8,019 nucleotides of DNA from CAYJIL01 sp964370235 (GTDB lineage Bacteria > Bacteroidota > Bacteroidia > Bacteroidales > Rikenellaceae), in assembly GCA_964370235.1 (NCBI GenBank), contig CAYJIL010000100.1, forward strand, positions 1-8,019. Reading direction: 5' to 3'. Position numbers and translations under genes: made by a program. The notes under the pieces were generated by a model. That model was not told the origin of the DNA and searched no databases. It worked only from the letters and a program-made list of their open reading frames with translations. Shown piece after piece: positions 1 to 6,506 of this stretch; position 1 is the stretch's first letter, and every line of letters begins with the position of its first letter.

Positions 1-10
1 GAATACTATA

Positions 11-1186
11 CTACTTTGCCAATTCCATAGCAATTGCCACCATCGATGCCATGCCATACACAAGTGCATCTTCGTTGGGGTTAAAGTGTACATTATGCAA
101 AGAGCCACTATTTCTGCCATCATCATAACCTACGCCCACTCTCAAGAATAGCGATGGGAATTTGGTGCAGTAGTGCCCAAAGTCTTCGCTTGTCATGCGT
201 AAATCTAGCTCATTCACTTTTTGACTGCCAACTAGTTCGGCTAGTTTCGTGCGTGCCATTTGTGTAAGCGTGACATCGTTTATTACCGAGGGGAATCCAT
301 CGGGTAGCCTTACCTCTGCCTTGCAGCCATGAGCCGCTGCAATTTGTTGTGCTATCTCAACAATACGATCTTTTGCACGCAATCGCCACTCCTGCGAGAA
401 GGTGCGAAGAGTTCCGCTTATTTCAACCTTTTCGGGAATTACGTTAGTTGCTCCATCGGCAATTACTCTGCCAAACGACAAGACCGTTGGAATTTGTGGA
501 GGTGCTAGCCTCGATACCACTTGTTGCATAGCCGATAGCATAGATGCCATAGCAACTACTGGGTCGGTAAAGGTGTTTATGAGAGCACCATGCCCGCCTT
601 TGCCAATAATGTCGATGTGTATCTCGTCTGCCGATGCCATGTATAAACCCTCACGAATGCCATACTCGCCAGCCGTTATCTCGGGTGCTACGTGTTGCCC
701 TACAAAAATGGGCGAGCCATATTTGGTAAAATCTACTTCGTTTAGCACATACGAGGCACCACCCGGTGCTTTTTCTTCGCCCGGCTGAAATAGAGCCAAT
801 ACATCGCACGATAGCCTATCACGCATTTTGTGTAGTGCCATTGCTGCACCCAGCAACCATGCTGTGTGTAGGTCGTGACCACAAGCGTGCATAGCTCCCG
901 TAGTGCAACGGTATGGTGTATCGGTAGCCTCCTCGATGGGGAGTGCGTCAATATCGGCACGCAAAACTACCACCCTGCCGTTTGATTTGCCAGAGCTAAT
1001 GTGTGCCAAAACTCCTGTTCCTGCTACACGGCTGTGCGGAATATCGCAACTGTTAAGCATTGTCTCTATGTAGCTAGCTGTTTTGTGCTCACAAAACGAT
1101 AGTTCGGCGTTTTGGTGTATCTCTCTACGCATCTCTATGAGCTTGGGATGAAGCTCTTGTGCTATCTTTATGTAATCTATGTGCAT
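11..1186 (-). CDS. M20 family metallo-amidohydrolase (N-acyl-amino acid amidohydrolase / hippurate hydrolase type)
   Basis: This 391-residue protein is a probable cytoplasmic zinc/binuclear metal hydrolase that removes acyl groups from N-acyl amino acids or similar amides; the exact substrate cannot be read from sequence. Visible M20D hallmarks are RADIDALP (residues 76-83), HACGHDLH (100-107, with the metal ligands Cys102 and His104), PGEE (135-138, catalytic/metal glutamates), GQH (His165), GKGGHGA at the start of the lid/dimerisation domain (195-201), MTSEDF (331-336) and SLHNVHF (362-368, last metal-binding His364). All catalytic positions are present and the length is normal for the family, so it should be active. 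There is no signal peptide. It is the last visible gene of a three-gene operon and starts 10 nt after the cyclase stop codon. Alternatives within the family are IAA-amino acid or aminobenzoyl-glutamate hydrolase-like enzymes. Any terminator lies outside the window. Confidence 0.93.
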   Translation of the reverse strand: MHIDYIKIAQELHPKLIEMRREIHQNAELSFCEHKTASYIETMLNSCDIPHSRVAGTGVLAHISSGKSNGRVVVLRADIDALPIEEATDTPYRCTTGAMHACGHDLHTAWLLGAAMALHKMRDRLSCDVLALFQPGEEKAPGGASYVLNEVDFTKYGSPIFVGQHVAPEITAGEYGIREGLYMASADEIHIDIIGKGGHGALINTFTDPVVAMASMLSAMQQVVSRLAPPQIPTVLSFGRVIADGATNVIPEKVEISGTLRTFSQEWRLRAKDRIVEIAQQIAAAHGCKAEVRLPDGFPSVINDVTLTQMARTKLAELVGSQKVNELDLRMTSEDFGHYCTKFPSLFLRVGVGYDDGRNSGSLHNVHFNPNEDALVYGMASMVAIAMELAK

Positions 1187-1196
1187 ATATCCAAAA

Positions 1197-2279
1197 TTAC
1201 TGCTTGTTAATTCTCACCTCAAAGGTATTTGGCCACAACTTGCCAGTAAGGTATATTTTGCCACTGTTTGGCTCTTTTGCAATGCCGTTTAGAACATCGA
1301 CTGCGCCACCTACTTTTGCGCTCAGCGGGCTACAATCAATTAGTCGCTCCACTTCGCCCGATTGTGGGTTAATAACAGCAATATAGTCTGTTGAATATAT
1401 GTTTGCCCATATTCTATCATCGATCCACTCTAGCTCGTTAATATAACCAAGTGCGCCTTTTGATGTGTATGCCTCGATTCGGTCAATCTCTTTCATGGTT
1501 GATGGGTCGATAATTTTTATCACTTCGGTTCCATCGCTCATATACAGTAATTTACCATCGGTTGTTAGCCCCCAGCCTTCGCCCGTGTAGTTCCACTGCC
1601 CAGTTTGCTTGAATGTGTCACGGTCATAAATTAAACCTACACCCTCTTGCCACGTAAGCAAATATATTTTGTTGTCTAGCACAGTTATACCCTCGGCAAA
1701 TAGCTCGCTATCTAGGTTTGTACGTCGAATCTCTTTCATCGATGGAAACTCTAGCTCGGCAAGGTATGATATACCGTATTGGCCACTGCTCTCTAGCAAT
1801 TTACCATTGCTAAATTCTAGCCCTTGAGTATATGCCTCTTTGTTGTGTGTTAGGGTGTTTGTGATTGTGATATTGTCACGCTTAGGCTCGCCTTTTGGCA
1901 ATACCTTAAACACAATGCTCTTAGACTGTGACTCACCATTGGCAAATAGCTCGACAGCTAGCTTGCGTGCGCCCACTTTAGAGTTATAACGTCCTTCGAT
2001 TATGCCGCTATCACCATTAAGAGTTACAGCACATTTTCTATCGTTCAAGAAAACATGTGCCGAGTCATACTTAGATGTAGCGTTGAATTTAAAAGGAATA
2101 TCCTCCCCAAGAGTAAAACTATCTTTTGGGGAGGGTGATGTTATCTTGCTAATTATTCTAACTCTTTTGGGTGATTCGCTGCTTTTTGTCGAACCACTCT
2201 TTGACGATGAATTTGTATTACCACACGCCGCTAACGAAACAGACAGGGCGAGTGCTGCAATAAAAATAACTTTGTGCAT
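1197..2279 (-). CDS. Lipoprotein glutaminyl-peptide cyclotransferase (plant-type, beta-propeller glutamine cyclotransferase)
   Basis: The enzyme converts N-terminal glutamine of proteins or peptides to pyroglutamate with release of ammonia. Residues 1-19 form a lipoprotein signal peptide with lipobox LAAC (Cys19). The residues just after Cys19 (GNTNSSS) lack the acidic surface-export signal of Bacteroidetes lipoproteins, so I infer a periplasm-facing location. Residues of about 40-127 look like an Ig-like beta-sandwich. About 137-357 form the PF05096-type five-bladed propeller, with conserved segments YTQGLEF (150-156), ESSGQYG (163-169), FAEGI (194-198), LTWQEG (208-213), EGWGLT (234-239), NELEW (281-285), LNGIA (330-334) and TGKLWPNTFEV (345-355). 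It starts 9 nt after the manC stop codon, preceded by a weak AAAGG-like ribosome site. It is unrelated in fold to the zinc-dependent animal-type QC found in Porphyromonas. The family call is firm; the role in maturing secreted proteins is inference from the known Bacteroidetes pyroglutamate habit. Confidence 0.92.
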   Translation of the reverse strand: MHKVIFIAALALSVSLAACGNTNSSSKSGSTKSSESPKRVRIISKITSPSPKDSFTLGEDIPFKFNATSKYDSAHVFLNDRKCAVTLNGDSGIIEGRYNSKVGARKLAVELFANGESQSKSIVFKVLPKGEPKRDNITITNTLTHNKEAYTQGLEFSNGKLLESSGQYGISYLAELEFPSMKEIRRTNLDSELFAEGITVLDNKIYLLTWQEGVGLIYDRDTFKQTGQWNYTGEGWGLTTDGKLLYMSDGTEVIKIIDPSTMKEIDRIEAYTSKGALGYINELEWIDDRIWANIYSTDYIAVINPQSGEVERLIDCSPLSAKVGGAVDVLNGIAKEPNSGKIYLTGKLWPNTFEVRINKQ

Positions 2280-2288
2280 AACCTTTGG

Positions 2289-3368
2289 TTAGTTGGGTTT
2301 AGTTCCCCCTTTTAGAGAGTCCGAATATTTACCAATCTCCTGCTCTCTATCACGATTAAATATAAGTAATCTATCTTCGTTCATAACAACAATATGGTTA
2401 TCGAGTCCCTCGATAATTGCTTGCTTGTTTGATGATATGTCGATAATAGAGTTTGTTGTGTTTTCGACAATTACGCTACTAGGTGCCGAGATAATGTTAC
2501 CCTTGCTATCTTTTGCGTGTATGTTATAAATCGAACCCCACGTACCAACATCGCTCCAGCCAAAATCGGCAACATACATAAGCACGTTCGAAACATGCTC
2601 CATAATACCATAGTCGATTGATATGTTTTTGCACGATGGATAGATAGAGTCTATGTATTCCTGCTCGTCGGGTGTGCCAAATAGCTCCTCTTGTGCCTCA
2701 AATATAGACACAATGTCGGGCAAGTGCTCGTTAAATGCCTTTAGGATGGTTGGGATTGACCACACAAAAATACCCGAATTCCAAAAGAATTCGCCACTCT
2801 CAACAAAAACCTTAGCTAGCTCAAGGTTTGGTTTTTCGGTAAAGGTCTTAACCTTTGAAATTGCACCACCATCTAGCGAGCTGGTTTGTATATATCCATA
2901 AGCGGTTTCGGCACGTGTTGGCTTAATACCAATAGTCATCATTGCTCCCTCGCTTGCTGCTATCTCCATCGATGTTGAGATAATGTTCTCAAACTCTCGC
3001 TGGTTTAGTATCAAGTGATCCGATGGAGTAACGACCATGGTTGCATTTGGGTTTTTAGCCTTAATATGATATGCTGCATATGCCACACAAGGTGCTGTGT
3101 TGCGTCTTAGTGGCTCACATAAAACTTGCTCGGGCTTTAGCTCAGGGAGCTGTTCAAGCACAAGCTGACGATATCTACTATTTGTAACTACCACAAAGTT
3201 CTCAATGGGTATGATAGCCTTAAATCTATCATAAGTCTGCTGTATGAAAGTGCGACCTACCGACAATATGTCGATAAATTGTTTGGGCACATCCTCGCTA
3301 CTTATTGGCCAAAACCTGCTACCAATGCCGCCAGCCATTATTATGCAATAGTTATCTTGATTTACCAT
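2289..3368 (-). CDS. manC: Mannose-1-phosphate guanylyltransferase (GDP-mannose pyrophosphorylase), monofunctional
   Basis: The enzyme makes GDP-mannose from mannose-1-phosphate and GTP in the cytoplasm, feeding capsule, LPS/exopolysaccharide and O-glycan synthesis and the GDP-fucose route. The 359-residue protein shows the nucleotidyltransferase signature AGGIGSRFWP (12-21) followed by PKQF (28-31, catalytic lysine), the metal/nucleotide site TPSDH (114-118), FTEKP (176-180), WNSGIFVW (196-203), SIDYGIMEH (250-258) and DFGWSDVGTW (268-277). The last 70 or so residues look like the short beta-helix end of the family. The C-terminal phosphomannose isomerase cupin of bifunctional enzymes of about 470 residues is absent, so isomerase activity must come from elsewhere. 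It is the first gene of the minus-strand operon. The ATG lies 32 nt from a TAnnTTTG element, and no upstream in-frame start is needed because the P-loop is complete. The gene symbol follows family usage. Confidence 0.95.
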   Translation of the reverse strand: MVNQDNYCIIMAGGIGSRFWPISSEDVPKQFIDILSVGRTFIQQTYDRFKAIIPIENFVVVTNSRYRQLVLEQLPELKPEQVLCEPLRRNTAPCVAYAAYHIKAKNPNATMVVTPSDHLILNQREFENIISTSMEIAASEGAMMTIGIKPTRAETAYGYIQTSSLDGGAISKVKTFTEKPNLELAKVFVESGEFFWNSGIFVWSIPTILKAFNEHLPDIVSIFEAQEELFGTPDEQEYIDSIYPSCKNISIDYGIMEHVSNVLMYVADFGWSDVGTWGSIYNIHAKDSKGNIISAPSSVIVENTTNSIIDISSNKQAIIEGLDNHIVVMNEDRLLIFNRDREQEIGKYSDSLKGGTKPN

Positions 3369-3629
3369 AATCTATTATAATTTTCACTATATTTTATAGA
3401 CAAAAGTAACTATTTTTTTTAGAATATAATACTATAAATGACGATTAATTATTGTACGACTAGTTTAGTCGCTCAATTTCATGATATTTGATACATCGAC
3501 TATATGGCGTGCTGTGGTAAGTAGCAACAAAATTTACAAAACAGCATATATGCCACAAAAAAATATTGTTTTACTTGCACCTAGTTATCAGTGTCTTGTG
3601 ATTTTTATTGAAAAAAACTTTGCAAAATA
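3369..3629. other. Divergent intergenic region between manC operon and tRNA genes
   Basis: Apart from the manC -7 element this A/T-rich stretch has no supported gene. It contains a perfect small inverted repeat, CGACTA-GTT-TAGTCG (3457-3471), lacking a T-tract, a 10-bp palindrome GCATATATGC (3544-3553) and a 6-bp inverted pair TGCTGT/ACAGCA (3510-3515 and 3541-3546). Open frames here run straight through the tRNA genes and look non-coding. It could hold an undetected small RNA, but nothing in the sequence demonstrates one. Confidence 0.5.
3401..3408 (-). promoter_or_regulatory. Probable -7 element of the manC operon promoter
   Basis: On the minus strand this reads TACTTTTG, an exact match to the Bacteroidetes -7 consensus TAnnTTTG. 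It ends 32 nt before the manC start codon, predicting a 5' leader of about 25-30 nt. No good TTTG -33 box lies 17-23 nt further upstream; the nearest TTTA is about 26 nt away and the region is simply A/T-rich. The position fits a real promoter, but the single box makes it weaker evidence than the tRNA and transporter promoters. Confidence 0.55.
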
Positions 3630-3661
3630 TTTGGAGGCTAATTTTTTTTGCCATACTTTTG
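3630..3661 (+). promoter_or_regulatory. Bacteroidetes-type promoter of the tRNA-Ser/tRNA-Pro unit
   Basis: A -33 box TTTG (3630-3633) and a -7 box TACTTTTG (3654-3661) are separated by exactly 20 nt, a textbook match to the Bacteroidetes housekeeping pattern. A-rich sequence lies just upstream (3611-3629). The -7 box ends only 5 nt before the first base of mature tRNA-Ser, so transcription should start at or within a few bases of the tRNA 5' end. Confidence 0.85.
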
Positions 3662-3666
3662 TGCCC

Positions 3667-3754
3667 GGAGAGATGGCAGAGTGGTCGAATGCGGCGGTCT
3701 TGAAAACCGTTGTGCTGCAAGGCACCGGGGGTTCGAATCCCTCTCTCTCCGCCA
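3667..3754 (+). tRNA. tRNA-Ser (anticodon UGA), CCA encoded
   Basis: A class II tRNA fold is visible. The acceptor arms GGAGAGA (3667-3673) and TCTCTCC (3744-3750) pair fully. The anticodon loop CTTGAAA (3699-3705) has TGA at 3701-3703, which reads UCA and, by wobble, related serine codons. The long variable arm GTGC/GCAC (3712-3715 and 3722-3725), typical of serine tRNAs, is present, followed by the T loop TTCGAAT (3732-3738) on a 5-bp stem. The discriminator G3751, characteristic of serine tRNA, is followed by genomic CCA (3752-3754). The gene is first in a two-tRNA transcript, with the promoter directly upstream and tRNA-Pro starting after two bases. Confidence 0.98.
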
Positions 3755-3756
3755 TT

Positions 3757-3831
3757 CGGGGTGTAGCGCAGTCCGGTTAGCGCACCTGCTTTGGGAGCAG
3801 GGGGTCCCAGGTTCGAATCCTGGTACCCCGA
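3757..3831 (+). tRNA. tRNA-Pro (anticodon UGG), CCA not encoded
   Basis: The acceptor strands CGGGGTG (3757-3763) and TACCCCG (3824-3830) pair with one G-U at the inner end. The anticodon stem CCTGC/GCAGG (3785-3789 and 3797-3801) encloses loop TTTGGGA with anticodon TGG at 3792-3794, reading CCA and related proline codons. The T arm is CCAGG-TTCGAAT-CCTGG (3807-3823). The unpaired C at the 5' end of the acceptor stem opposite G and the discriminator A3831 suit proline tRNA. The bases after the discriminator are CAC, so the CCA tail must be added by the nucleotidyltransferase, unlike its neighbour. It is co-transcribed with tRNA-Ser and followed by a hairpin terminator. Confidence 0.98.
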
Positions 3832-3834
3832 CAC

Positions 3835-3871
3835 AAAAAAGAGAGATAACATTTGTTATCTCTCTTTTTTT
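3835..3871. terminator. Bidirectional intrinsic terminator between tRNA-Pro and the HTH gene
   Basis: Positions 3835-3850 and 3855-3870 are perfectly complementary over 16 bp, with an ATTT loop. The core is GAGAGATAAC, flanked by A6 on the left and T6-7 on the right, so a U-tract follows the hairpin whichever strand is transcribed. It lies 3 nt after tRNA-Pro on the plus strand and 18 nt beyond the stop codon of the convergent minus-strand gene, serving both. Confidence 0.9.
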
Positions 3872-3888
3872 ATACCTTTTAATTTTTG

Positions 3889-4134
3889 TTACTGGCTATC
3901 CAAAATTCTCTTAGCCGCCTCAAGGATGTCAGCTCTATCAAGAGTCACAAGACCACCATCGGGACCTTTTTCGATGTGCAAGCCCACAGACTCGCCATGC
4001 TCATAGTCTGATGCACCGAAGTAGTTTCTTACTGTCTCTTCGTTAATGTTTAGCTCATCGGCAATTTTCTTTGAGCTGCCATCTGGTAAGCTGTCTTTGA
4101 TTCGACGAAGCTCGTTAAATGTTATTACATTCAT
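3889..4134 (-). CDS. Small helix-turn-helix DNA-binding protein, function unknown
   Basis: This 81-residue protein begins at ATG 4134-4132. Residues of about 20-40 (SSKKIADELNINEETVRNYF) look like a helix-turn-helix: a short helix, a turn around Asn29-Asn31, then a recognition helix with ETVRNYF. The remainder (41-81) carries a glycine-rich GPDGG turn (57-61) and a C-terminal helix ILEAAKRIL (70-78). I recall similar short conserved DNA-binding proteins in Bacteroidales but know of no assigned function. No enzymatic or sensor domain can fit. It is monocistronic, convergent with the tRNA genes and divergent from dnaK across a 413-bp region. A possible -7 element TATTTTTG (minus strand, 4239-4232) lies about 98 nt upstream of the start without a -33 box. 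A regulatory or nucleoid role is inference only. Confidence 0.8.
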   Translation of the reverse strand: MNVITFNELRRIKDSLPDGSSKKIADELNINEETVRNYFGASDYEHGESVGLHIEKGPDGGLVTLDRADILEAAKRILDSQ

Positions 4135-4547
4135 ATGCTATCTGATTTAAGTGGATTAAGTTATCTGCTTATAAAGTTACTTTTTTTTGTTGAGAAAACA
4201 AATTATTTGCCACTTTTTTTGCCTAAAAAATCAAAAATAGCCACCACAGAGCACACAGTGGCTGATTGCTAAATGCGCCACGTGCCACGTTTTGTCACTA
4301 GCAAAGTATGCGAAAATGGCGATACTATAAGACAAAAAGTCACACTACTGTCACCTTTGCCACTCGCTTGTGTGACATTTAGGCGTTAAAGATGCAAAAA
4401 ACATTGTTGGCACAAAGATTGAAAGTTACCAATATGTAGGCAGCAAACAAAAAATGGTGTCACATTATATTTTGGTAGCAAATAGTGCTACATATAATAA
4501 GAAGAGATTAAATAATAAAAAATAGTAAATTAAATTTTAAACAAATT
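4135..4547. other. 413-bp divergent regulatory region between the HTH gene and dnaK
   Basis: No coding frame or RNA gene is supported here. The region is rich in repeated pentamer GYCAC: forward copies start at 4209, 4240, 4277, 4284, 4294, 4339, 4350, 4359 and 4459, with reverse-complement copies at 4258 and 4372. It includes a tandem GCCACGT pair (4277-4290), an inverted pair AGCCAC/GTGGCT (4239-4244 and 4258-4263) and GTCACAC/GTGTGAC (4339-4345 and 4370-4376). A promoter-like element lies at 4470-4498. A possible minus-strand -7 element for the HTH gene lies at 4232-4239. No CIRCE operator is present. The length, well above the other gaps here, suggests substantial control of dnaK. Confidence 0.5.
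4470..4498 (+). promoter_or_regulatory. Candidate dnaK promoter with inverted repeat in the spacer
   Basis: TTTTGG (4470-4475), a 17-nt spacer and TATAAT (4493-4498) resemble a generic -35/-10 promoter; the Bacteroidetes TAnnTTTG box is not present at this place. It would give an A/T-rich leader of about 42 nt before the dnaK ATG. The spacer is occupied by a perfect inverted repeat GTAGCA-AATAG-TGCTAC (4475-4491). The call rests on position and boxes only; the true dnaK start site could lie elsewhere in the region. Confidence 0.35.
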
Positions 4548-6443
4548 ATGGGAAAGATTATTGGTATCGACTTAGGTACAACAAATTCATGTGTATCGGT
4601 AATGGAAGGCAACGAGCCTGTAGTAATTACAAATAGCGAAGGACGTCGCACAACTCCATCTATCGTAGCATTTACAGAGGGTGGCGAGCGCAAAGTAGGT
4701 GATCCTGCAAAGCGTCAAGCTATCACAAACCCAGAGAAGACTATCTTCTCAATCAAGCGTTTCATGGGTGAGACTTGTGACAAGGTTCAAGGCGAGCTTG
4801 CTCGTGTTCCATATAAAGTAGTATGTGGTGCTAACAACACTCCACGTGTTGCTATCGACGACAGAGAGTACACAGCACAAGAGATCTCGGCTATGACACT
4901 TCAAAAAATGAAGCAAACAGCAGAGGAGTATCTTGGTACAGAGGTTTCGGAGGCAGTTATCACTGTTCCTGCTTACTTCTCAGACTCTCAGCGTCAAGCT
5001 ACAAAAGAGGCAGGCGAGATTGCAGGTCTAAAAGTTCGTCGTATCATCAACGAGCCAACAGCAGCAGCTCTTGCTTATGGTCTTGACAAGAAAAACTCAG
5101 ATATGAAGATTGCAGTGTTCGACCTTGGTGGTGGTACATTCGATATCTCTATCCTTGAGCTAGGTGATGGCGTATTTGAGGTTAAGTCTACAAATGGTGA
5201 TACACACCTAGGTGGTGATGACTTTGACCACGTAATTATCGACTGGTTGGCTGCCGAGTTTATGGGCGAGTACAACATCGATCTACGCAAAGATCCTCGT
5301 GCTCTTCAGCGTCTAAAAGAGGCTGCAGAAAAAGCTAAGATCGAGCTTTCTAGCTCTACTTCAACAGAGATTAACCTACCATATATCATGCCAGTTGATG
5401 GTATTCCTCAGCACCTTGTACGCTCGCTAACTCGTGCTAAGTTTGAGCAACTTGCCGACAAGCTAATCAACGCTACAATTGAGCCATGTCGTCGTGCACT
5501 TAGCGATGCTTCAATGAGCGTGAGCGAAATTGACGAGGTTATCCTAGTGGGTGGTTCGACTCGTATTCCAGCTATCCAAAAGATTGTTGAGGACTTCTTT
5601 GGCAAAACTCCATCTAAGGGTGTTAACCCAGACGAGGTAGTGGCTATTGGTGCTGCAATTCAGGGTGGTGTTCTAACAGGTGAGGTTAAGGACGTACTTC
5701 TACTAGATGTTACTCCGCTAAGCCTTGGTATCGAGACACTAGGTGGTGTGTTTACTCGTCTAATCGACGCTAACACAACTATCCCTACTCGCAAGAGCGA
5801 AACATTCTCTACTGCGGCTGATAACCAACCATCGGTTGAGATTCACATTCTGCAAGGTGAGCGCCAAATGGCTCGTGACAACAAGACTATTGGTCGTTTC
5901 CACCTAGATGGTATTCCAGCAGCACAGCGTGGCGTACCTCAAATCGAAGTAACGTTCGACATCGATGCTAACGGTATCCTAAGCGTATCGGCTAAGGACA
6001 AAGGCACTGGTAAAGAGCAGAACATTCGCATCGAGGCATCTAGCGGTCTTACAGACGCAGAAATCGAGCGCATGAGAAACGAGGCTAAAGCTAACGAGGA
6101 GGCAGATAAGGCAGAGCGTGAGAAGGTAGACAAGATCAACGGTGCTGATACTCTAATTTTCTCTACCGAAAAGCAACTAAAAGAGTATGGTGACAAGATC
6201 TCGGCAGACAAGAAAGGCGCAATCGAGAGTGCACTAGAGTCGCTAAAGGCTGCTCATGGCGCACAAAACGTAGCCGATATTGACAAGTTCTCGGCTGAGC
6301 TACAAACTGCATGGCAAGCTGCATCGCAGGATATTCAAGCTGCACAGCAGGCACAAGGTGGCGCACAGGGTGCACCAGCAGGTGATGCACAGTCTCAGCA
6401 AACAGACAATGTTACAGACGTAGACTTTGAGGAGGTGAAGTAA
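4548..6443 (+). CDS. dnaK: Chaperone protein DnaK (Hsp70)
   Basis: This is the ATP-dependent Hsp70 chaperone of the cytoplasm, working with DnaJ and GrpE in folding, disaggregation and stress recovery. The 631 residues are full length. The ATPase domain begins with the phosphate-binding loop DLGTTNSC (8-15), followed by the second signature DLGGGTFD (192-199, with the conserved autophosphorylated threonine) and the third signature around LVGGSTRIP. The interdomain linker VLLLDVTP lies at 383-390. The substrate-binding beta domain and helical lid follow. The tail is Q/A/G-rich and ends in the conserved EEVK-type motif (628-631). ATG at 4548 gives the standard N-terminus, and the A-rich leader has no Shine-Dalgarno, as is usual in this phylum. 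It stands alone: grpE and dnaJ are not adjacent, and a terminator follows within 25 nt. No CIRCE element or sigma-32-type box is seen, so its heat regulation is not evident. Confidence 0.99.
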   Translation: MGKIIGIDLGTTNSCVSVMEGNEPVVITNSEGRRTTPSIVAFTEGGERKVGDPAKRQAITNPEKTIFSIKRFMGETCDKVQGELARVPYKVVCGANNTPRVAIDDREYTAQEISAMTLQKMKQTAEEYLGTEVSEAVITVPAYFSDSQRQATKEAGEIAGLKVRRIINEPTAAALAYGLDKKNSDMKIAVFDLGGGTFDISILELGDGVFEVKSTNGDTHLGGDDFDHVIIDWLAAEFMGEYNIDLRKDPRALQRLKEAAEKAKIELSSSTSTEINLPYIMPVDGIPQHLVRSLTRAKFEQLADKLINATIEPCRRALSDASMSVSEIDEVILVGGSTRIPAIQKIVEDFFGKTPSKGVNPDEVVAIGAAIQGGVLTGEVKDVLLLDVTPLSLGIETLGGVFTRLIDANTTIPTRKSETFSTAADNQPSVEIHILQGERQMARDNKTIGRFHLDGIPAAQRGVPQIEVTFDIDANGILSVSAKDKGTGKEQNIRIEASSGLTDAEIERMRNEAKANEEADKAEREKVDKINGADTLIFSTEKQLKEYGDKISADKKGAIESALESLKAAHGAQNVADIDKFSAELQTAWQAASQDIQAAQQAQGGAQGAPAGDAQSQQTDNVTDVDFEEVK

Positions 6444-6467
6444 TTCACTTTTATAAGACAAATACCC

Positions 6468-6506
6468 AAAATAGGGGGTTGGCACTTGCCAGCCCCCTAT
6501 TTTTTT
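6468..6506 (+). terminator. Intrinsic terminator of dnaK
   Basis: A 16-bp stem (6468-6483 with 6488-6503), one G-U pair, encloses an ACTT loop. The GC core GGGGGTTGGC/GCCAGCCCCC is followed by T6-7. It lies 24 nt after the dnaK stop codon. Its T-tract runs straight into the -33 box of the next promoter. Confidence 0.93.

Noticed and set aside
402..960. Frames on the plus strand and in another minus frame inside the amidohydrolase gene
   Set aside because: They are shadows of a gene whose catalytic motifs are all in the main minus frame.
3667..3831. tRNA genes as an integration site for a mobile element
   Set aside because: No integrase gene and no repeat of the tRNA 3' end occur in the window, and the flanking genes look like core chromosome.
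3481..4006. Open frames of 71-99 codons on both strands across the tRNA region, for example with peptides such as GERGIRTPGALQHNG
   Set aside because: They are translations of the tRNA genes and their complements, a known source of false hypothetical proteins; no separate coding signal exists.
4466..4474. TATATTTTG-like string as a Bacteroidetes -7 box for dnaK
   Set aside because: It has one base too many between TA and TTTG for the consensus and no TTTG box about 20 nt upstream.
4475..4491. CIRCE operator for HrcA in front of dnaK
   Set aside because: The half-sites share only TAGCA/TGCTA and are separated by 5 nt, while CIRCE has 9-bp arms and a 9-nt spacer.
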